Shown here: positions 57,821 to 64,000 of the stretch, one piece after another
How positions within the stretch are numbered: position 1 is the first letter of the stretch
Layout: each line of letters opens with the position of its first letter
Source: Rhizoclosmatium globosum
Taxonomy: Eukaryota > Chytridiomycota > Chytridiomycetes > Chytridiales > Chytriomycetaceae
Assembly (NCBI GenBank): GCA_002104985.1
Contig: MCGO01000052.1
Coordinates: 124,001 to 188,000, forward strand
DNA length: 64,000 bases
Direction of reading: 5' to 3'
Program-made: the position numbers and the translations under genes
Notes under the pieces: generated by a model
What the model was told of the DNA's origin: nothing
The model's database searches: none
The model's input: the letters and a program-made list of their open reading frames with translations, nothing else

Positions 57821-59427
57821 ATGAAGTTGGTGAAGAAAGACATTGATGCGAAAGACGGCAGCGGATACGTGACCCTCATTGCCGAAGAGCAGGAAGACAT
57901 GTGGCATGCGTACAATATCGTTCTCGCAGGAGACTCGCTCAAGGGATCTACTGTCAGGTACTACCCGTCACAGACTCCACATCAACAGCGCTCGTTCTAC
58001 GCTAACTCACATCCACAGACGAGTCGTTAGCGAATCTTCAACCGGATCAACTGATAAAACGTCCGTTCGGTTAACATTGACGATTGAAGTTGAGTCAGTG
58101 GAGTTTGACACCCAGGCCTGCATGATGCGCGTGAACGGGCGTAACATTGTCGAGAACAAGTTTGTCAAGGTACACACTTCTAGTTTAATATACAGTGTTT
58201 GGATGCGTACTTAAACTGGATATGGCGGTCAGATGGGTGGTTATCATACGTTGGACCTTGAGATGCACAAACCATTCACAATCACGAAAGATTGTTGGGA
58301 TATGATTGCTTTGGACCGTATTACGATGGCGTGTGATGTTGCTGCTCGTGCGGATATCGCTGCAATTCTACTTGTGAGTCAGTTGGACATTACATCACTC
58401 CGGTGAACTCAAACTCTCTTTTGAAACAGGAAGAAGGTCTCGCAACTTTATGTCTAGTTACATCGAGTATGACTCTTGTGCGCGGTCGAGTTGAAGTCAA
58501 CGTCCCCCGAAAACGAAAGGGAAGTTCTGGCCATGAAAAGGGGATGAAACGGTTCTTTGAGCAATGTTTCCAAGCTATTCTTAAGTCTGTTGATTTCGAA
58601 GTCGTTAAAGTCTTGATTGTGGCTAGTCCTGGATTCTACAAGGATCAGTTGTTTGAGTACATGAAGCAGCAGGCTGTACAGACTGAAAACAAACAGTTCT
58701 TGCATTTTTTGCCAAAGCTGTTGTTGATTCATTGTTCTTCGGGGCAGAAGCATGCATTGGGTGAGGCGTTGGCGGATCCTGGAGTTCAGTCAAAGTTGGA
58801 AGATACAAAGTTTGCAACGGAAGTAAGAGCTTTGGCCAAGTTTTTCGAAATGCTTTCGAGGGATCCGGACCGTGCTTTCTATGGGTTCAGGTACTGTGTG
58901 GGAGAGTGTTTTGAGAGATTATGATTGACTTATGACTTTACTAATTCAAATAGACACGTCGAAATGGCTGCGGAGAAGGGAGCGGTCAACACATTGCTAT
59001 TGTCAGATGATTTGTTCAGGTTTGTTTATTTTTTGTAGTTCTTTTCTGTTTACTAACAAGTGGGCACTTATTATAGATCCAACGATATTGTAACGCGACG
59101 AAAATACATTGCCCTCGTTGAGCACGTGAAGTCGCTGGGAGCGACTGTTATGATTTTCTCATCACTTCACACTTCGGGAGAACAACTCACAAACTTGACT
59201 GGAGTAGCGGCTATTTTGAATTTCCCTCTACCGGAGTAAGACTTTTCTTGATTCTTTGAAGCACAGTTTTTAACGTTTGCTTCGTATCCAGTTTGGAGGA
59301 TGAAGCGGAGGCAGCTGAAGATGAGGAGGCGCGACGAAACGAAGAAGCACTCGCTGCTGTTGATATTTTGGATGCATTACCAGAAGGTGGTAATCGAAAG
59401 TATGATGAAGACTTTGATTTCGAATGA
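57821..59427 (+). CDS. DOM34: Pelota/Dom34 ribosome-rescue factor
   Basis: With Hbs1 it splits stalled ribosomes in no-go and non-stop decay. The eRF1-like three-domain protein starts MKLVKKDIDAKDGSGYVTLI; domain 1 has EDMWHAYNIVLAGDSLKGST and TVRRVV with RLTLTIEVESVEFD. Domain 2 contains RKRKGSSGHEKGMKRFFEQC in place of the GGQ tripeptide, as expected for Pelota rather than eRF1. Domain 3 has HVEMAAEKGAVNTLLLSDDL and GEQLTNLTGVAAILNFPLP. The acidic end is EGGNRKYDEDFDFE. Six introns of 45-90 bases, all in frame; no base correction is needed. Confidence 0.95.
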
Positions 59428-59565
59428 ACTGAAAGATTGCTTGATTCTGCCCTCACTCTACGCTCAGTTCAGATTTAAATTAAAGCGTTGGCGGCGTGCA
59501 TTCCCCACGAAAAGAAGTGGGCAATCAATGATTTTCAGGATTCGACTTTAATTAGGGTGAAGGAG

Positions 59566-60557
59566 ATGAAACGCATTCCCCTTTCTCAAGCACAAGAGTG
59601 TCTCCCAACCAACGAACCAGCAACACACCAATCACTGCATCCAATGGCACAGCGACCCTGGGACCAGCAGCAACAAATGGCGATGACATCATTCAACGAC
59701 CGGGCCTCGCAATCATCGGAAGCATCGATCCCCGAAAGCCGAGTGTCCCGCACCAGACTTCTTCCAGTGACAGTCTCAGACGGATCAGCATCGTTCCTGC
59801 CGCCAAAGTCACTGCCGTCGCACCAGCCATCGCTCGCTCAAAACAGCATCGACTCGGCCTCGATCCCGGAACCACGACACAGACGCATTGCCGGCGCCGT
59901 CGTAAAGGCCTATTACAGGTTTTACAGGCTCATGGTCTGCTGCCACTTCCTCTTCATCCTCTTCAACTGCGCCATCATCATCGCCCTTACCTATGTCATC
60001 CATGACGCGGATATCACCCAAGAGATGGTGCTTGCCTACAGATCAATTGTCTTTACACGGTACCTGACATTCGTGGCGGCTGTGTTTTACATCTGGACTG
60101 TGTTGGTTGCTGGGTTTGATAGAGTCTCGGAACTGAATATGGAGTTGTGGAGGCGGGTGTTGGGGATTAAGCGGAGGGGTGTGTTTTGGGGGAACTTTGT
60201 GTGTGTGAACATGTCGCAGGCGATTTTGTGGGTTGTTGTTACGGTATTGTTTTGGGATGTGAATTGGATTTGTACGTCAAAGGGAGAAGGTGCTGAGTTG
60301 ATTCCGTTCGGGGTGAGTAATAGGGGTTTTTTTTTGTCATTCTCGATTTGGATTGGTGTATTGATTCTGACTTTTAGTCTCACTGTAATCAACTTTCGAG
60401 TGTCTGGTGGTATGCAATCTTCAATGCGGCTGCTATTTACGTCAACTTGGTGATTATTACGTACGAGGAACTCAAACACCATGTGGATGCTAGAGAAGAA
60501 GTCATTGATTATTACACCAAGAGCAACATCAAACCTAGAACTGCGACCACAAATTAG
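59566..60557 (+). CDS. Uncharacterised four-helix membrane protein
   Basis: Not recognised. It begins MKRIPLSQAQE near 59566 with a disordered Ser/Pro/Gln-rich region. In one frame it reads SNTPITASNGTATLGPAATN, in another QRPWDQQQQMAMTSFNDRAS; the first looks more protein-like, so a frame change lies between there and 59880. The membrane part has four hydrophobic segments: MVCCHFLFILFNCAIIIALT, YLTFVAAVFYIWTVLVAGF, FVCVNMSQAILWVVVTVLFW and, after an intron (about 60315-60376), IFNAAAIYVNLVIITYEEL. It ends REEVIDYYTKSNIKPRTATT plus Asn. Four segments with short loops suggest a small tetraspanning protein; no family is assigned. AATAAA at 60571. Confidence 0.5.
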
Positions 60558-60570
60558 AGTACATGAAGTA

Positions 60571-60576
60571 AATAAA
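60571..60576 (+). terminator. Poly(A) signal AATAAA, four-helix membrane protein
   Basis: AATAAA lies 14 bases after the stop codon. Confidence 0.4.
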
Positions 60577-60697
60577 GTCCAACAGCATAATGATATCAAC
60601 AGTTTTATATTGATTTGTCAACTCTAAGAAGCCATGAAATACTAATAATAATAAGAGGGCACAAGTCCGAATAAGAAATATCGCAAAAGGGAGGTGA

Positions 60698-62554
60698 TCA
60701 GTTACCAACAGCAGAGGCAGCCTTCATGGCGATTTTCAAAGCCTCTTCCATCCCTTCCATTCCCGTCAACTCCACAACCCGCACCTCCTCCTCCTCCTCA
60801 ACTTTCACTTGGTCCACTTTCCCTTTCTCTTCCTCTTCCCCAACATTTTCTCCTGCATCAACACCTTCCTCCCCTTCCTCCTCCTTCTCCCAAACCATAA
60901 CCCGCGCCGCCTCCAAATCCCTCAACGCATCTTCAGCAGCTTTAACAACCTCAACAGCACTACTAACCACAACCCCCTCTTCATCCACCTTCCCCCCTTC
61001 AAACCGCACCACACTCCCCAACACCCCCTTCATCCGCGCCGACAGCGTGTCAATGCGTTGGAGGGAGAGGAGCAGCGAGTCGCGAAGGACGCGGTCTTTG
61101 CACCCGCGCGCGACGGGGGACCAGGAGGATGCGATCCCGCGGCCGAGGAATATGATCTCGCGCGCGGAGGTCTTGTATGCCTGTGTGTGGTGGGTTTTCA
61201 GGAGTGGGGAGGAGGGGGTGGGAGGCGGGGGTGGAGTGAGGAGGGCGAGGTGGTGGGTTTGGAGGTCGGAGAGGCGGGTTGTGAGGAGGTGGTGGAGGAG
61301 GGTTAGGTTTGTCATGTCGATTGGTTTCCGGGCGCGGCGGCGGGGGGTTCGGAGGTGGGAGGTTGGGGTTGTGGAGGTTGTGGTTTGGGGTGGGGAGTTC
61401 ATGTAGGTTGTTGAGGCGATTGTTTCGGTGTCGAAACCGAAATCGTATTCGGTTTCGGCGCCGGCTGTGGTTGGGTGGGAGGCTTGTGAGACTGAGTCGT
61501 CGTCATGGTGGATGTTGGAAGGAGAATCGTTGGATTCTTGGTTGGCAGAAGATTCTGGTGAGGGTTCTTGATTGGTATCTGAATCCAATGCATTCTCATT
61601 GCCAACTAGATCATCTTGTTGGGTAACATCTTGATTAATATCGTTAGGTTGAACTTGTTGACTGCCTTCTTGGGCACCATCAATGTTCAAAACGCCTTGA
61701 ATACTGTCATCCAATAAAACACTCTGAGTACCATCCGACAATTGGCCACCATGCATTTCATTCAATTCTTGATGCTGTGGATCATGATCTTGATTCAACT
61801 CATGAGTGCTGGAAGACGACCCATGTGTTGATGGTTTTGAGGTTGGCAGAGGAATAAACTGTGACAGGAGGCCATGACGGCCTCTAGGAGCAGACTGGTC
61901 ATCTGAGTCTAAAGACGTAGTAGTGGTAGTGGTGGCAGCAGAAGAAGTCACATGGATAGTGGACATTGAAACAGATTTTGAGACTGAACGAGGCAGGTGA
62001 GAAGTTGAGGAGGGGGATGCAGAAGGGGGAATAGAAGATGAGGAAGGAGAAGATGGCAGGGCAGCAACAGAGGATCGTTGAGCCAAAGAGGGAATGCGAG
62101 ATTGGGGCGATGCAGGCGGAGTTCCAAGTTGGGTAGTGGTATTAGATTGGGGTGATGGTGCCGAGGCCGAGAGACTACGTCGTCTCAGGGAAGCACTGGA
62201 TGGACTTCTCGAAGTTGAAGTTGCGGTGGTTTGATTGGCAGTGGCAGTTGGAGTTGAGGACTGGCGCTTTGTCCTTTGATCATTTGAAGGTGGTTTGTCG
62301 CTGCGATCCGTGTGAAGGGGACAGAATCGTTCAAAGGGAGTGAATGCAAAGCCGGGCTTGTTGCTCTTTCGTTCGTCCTAGGGTGGGTGTTAAGTAGGTT
62401 GAACAACTTAAGAGGTACTTACGACTAGCTGGTACGACTGCCACTCTCTTGGATGGATGACCCTTCCATCGGGACCAGTAACAGGATTCGGTTTCTGAAC
62501 CTGGTTTGGATTGCGCTTGCGTTGACAGGCCGGACAGTTGTCCCTTGGTGGCAT
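60698..62554 (-). CDS. Large disordered protein with N-terminal Cys/His cluster
   Basis: Not recognised, but the gene model is clean. It starts MPPRDNCPACQRKRNPNQVQ at 62554. An intron at 62378-62422 joins to DERKSNKPGFAFTPFERFCP and LHTDRSDK, giving a CxxC...CxxH arrangement within about 60 residues that could bind one zinc. The next 350 residues are Ser/Thr/Pro/Gln-rich and disordered. The C-terminal 200 residues look folded and helical (LTLLHHLLTTRLSDLQTHHL, AYKTSAREIIFLGRGI, VLRDSLLLSLQRIDTLSARM). They end in Glu-rich and helical segments (GMEEALKIAMKAASAVGN). No signal or membrane segment. A cytoskeletal or nuclear scaffold role is possible but not shown. Confidence 0.6.
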
Positions 62555-62606
62555 TCTTTTGTGCTACTTGTTAGAGAAAACCAAGCAAAGTCAAAGCAGA
62601 AAGAAG

Positions 62607-64000
62607 ATGGCTTCTTCGTACTCCACACAACAACAACCTACTACTACTACTACTACTACTCACACTCACACTCACACTCAGATGGACACGGATTCGGACA
62701 CGGACTCTTCTGATGACTTCCGCAGTGCACACAGTGTGGCCAGTGTGGCCAGTGTGACACCATCAGACGAGTCCGAGAAAGAGAATGCAAACTCAGCTTC
62801 ATCGCCGCGTTCGTTTGTCACGGCTCGCTCGTTTACGGCATCGTCCTCGTCTGGTGCTGCTTCCAATGCTTCCAATGCAGCGAACGCAGTCAAGAAGAAG
62901 GTCTCGTTCTCGGCCGCCCTCGCATCCGCCTTTGCCCCTTCGCCAACACCCTCGAACATCCACTCAACGGCCAAGGACCTGCCCCTGCTTCAGTCGGATG
63001 CGGATCTGCCACCTGCGTTCAGGGCTCCGTTGGCAACCACGGCTACTTCACCTTCAACTTCAACTTCAGTCAACATCGAAGACTTTGATGCCGATGACGA
63101 CGACGACGACGATTCACTCTCAACTGTCACTGCCACAACTGTTGCAAACACTCGTGCAAACTCTATTCCCGTGCCACGCACTCTCTCCCTCTCCTCTTCC
63201 TCCACTTCCTCGCCACTTCTGCCGCCTCACTCTCCTTCTTCTACCTCTCTCAACAACTCCCCTCGCCCTCCAAGGCTAGCTTCTCTCGACATTTTTAGAG
63301 GCCTCGTCATTCTTGCTATGATCATTGCTAATTATCAGACTGCAAATGCATTTCCTATCCTCTTGCATCCTGCTTGGATTGGCCTCTCTCTTGCTGACCT
63401 CGTCTTTCCCTCTTTTCTCTTTATCATGGGTGTGGTATGTCATTTTGCGAATAGGGAATAAGAATGAGACGAGCGATATGAAGGGTTTGCCATATGGCTT
63501 TTTTGGAATGGTTCTTTTTCGAAGTAGACGATCGCGAGGAACGAGCGACCGTGGAATCAAAAAGCGAAGCTTTTGGGAATGTAGTCAATGGCTCTCGTGT
63601 GAGCGAAGCGAACGAGTTCTGTGCGAAGTAGAAGATCGCGAGGAACGAGCGACTGTAGAATCAAAAAGCAAAGCTTTTTGGAATGCAGACAAAAGTGAAC
63701 AATTAAAGTGGCGAGGCACTTACTGAAAACAGCGCGGCGAGGAGATTCTTTCTGAATGCAGACAACAAACACTTATACTCTATCAAATAATAGGCTATTC
63801 CGATATCCATGAAGAGTGGCAAAAAATCATACACATCCATAGCCACTCGATCCCTGAAACTGATTGTAATTGGACTCTTACTCAATGCACCTTTCTCAAC
63901 ACTAGAGACGTTCCGCTTTGCCGGCGTCCTTCAACGAACGGGCCTCGTCTTTTGGGTGGTTGCATCAGCATACAAAGCAATTCCATTCCCAAACATGTTC
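62607..64000 (+). CDS. HGSNAT-like (DUF5009) membrane acyltransferase, partial
   Basis: Runs off the right edge. The start is MASSYSTQQQPTTTTTTTHT. About 230 disordered Ser/Thr/Asp-rich residues follow, a predicted cytosolic tail. Then comes the family signature RLASLDIFRGLVILAMIIAN, the HPAWIGLSLADLVFPSFLFI block and MGVAIPIS. The last is formed across a large intron (63435-63793), and the text continues YTSIATRSLKLIVIGLLLNA, TLETFRFAGVLQRTGLVFWV. These are the first membrane segments of heparan-alpha-glucosaminide N-acetyltransferase-like proteins. The enzyme class acetylates terminal glucosamine at a lysosome-type membrane. In a fungus the acceptor may be chitin- or GPI-derived glucosamine, which is inference. 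A distant relative of the DUF1624 array at 38.5-43 kb. Confidence 0.85.
62639..62680 (+). repeat. ACT and CACACT microsatellite in coding sequence
   Basis: Seven ACT triplets run into CACACT hexamers, encoding a Thr run and Thr-His repeats near the start of the HGSNAT-like gene. Triplet-based, so length changes keep the frame. Confidence 0.8.
63520..63688. repeat. Tandem repeat inside the large HGSNAT-like intron
   Basis: Two 65-base units, 63520-63584 and 63624-63688, differ at about 6 sites and are offset by 104 bases. Each contains GATCGCGAGGAACGAGCGAC and ends with a short AAAGC...GCTTT palindrome. A weak third trace lies just upstream (63495-63519). Confidence 0.75.

Noticed and set aside
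60726..61406. 226-codon open frame on the plus strand
   Set aside because: It lies opposite the intact 462-codon reading frame of the disordered protein and consists of Ser/Arg low complexity, so it is a shadow.
63520..63688. CRISPR-like array
   Set aside because: There are only two full units, no regular spacers, and the repeat lies inside a spliceosomal intron.

Overview
The window reads as compact nuclear DNA of a zoosporic fungus, most likely a chytrid. Fungal traits are a PDR-type ABC transporter, HIS3, two GH18 chitinases, a GH28 polygalacturonase and a fungal-style Dicer. Flagellated ancestry is shown by a DRC2/CCDC65 axonemal gene and a CCP-type tubulin carboxypeptidase. About 34 protein genes fill 64 kb. 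Most are split by introns of 45-90 bases (gt...ag). I found no rRNA, tRNA, CRISPR array or transposon gene.

Layout from the left: a peroxisomal-type SLC25 carrier cut by the window edge (-); a CCP carboxypeptidase (+); a secreted-chitinase island (5.7-11.5 kb) with two chitinases around an unknown gene; the Golgi SNARE BOS1 (-); the PDR transporter (+); phospholipase-C-like copy A (+); mitochondrial L22 and a flavin monooxygenase (both -); polygalacturonase (+); mitochondrial NDP kinase (-); DRC2 and PEX2 (+); TAF10 and two nuclear-looking unknown genes (-); Dicer (+).

The right half holds three tandem DUF1624-type membrane acyltransferases (-); phospholipase-C-like copy B (+); two unknown genes (+); three related GNAT acetyltransferases around HIS3; an M64 metallopeptidase, an S9 acylaminoacyl-peptidase, Pelota and a membrane protein (all +); a large disordered Cys-bearing protein (-); and an HGSNAT-like acyltransferase cut by the right edge (+).

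Functional themes are extracellular polymer and lipid breakdown (chitinases, polygalacturonase, phospholipase-like pair, M64 peptidase), membrane acyl transfer (DUF1624 trio and HGSNAT-like), peroxisome function (carrier, PEX2), flagellum (CCP, DRC2), RNA silencing (Dicer) and ribosome rescue (Pelota). I see no operon-like system. The strongest unusual signals are the two nearly identical phospholipase-like genes 26 kb apart with a shared promoter motif set, the DUF1624 array with an invariant C-terminal motif, the GNAT trio with a shared tail, and a repeat-swollen intron in the last gene.

Many genes need one-base corrections to read through, nearly always a missing base, while others (polygalacturonase, S9 peptidase, Pelota) are clean. 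I take this mainly as residual indel error in the assembly rather than gene decay, so CDS entries are gene spans. Exon joins were worked out by eye and given only where they looked clear.
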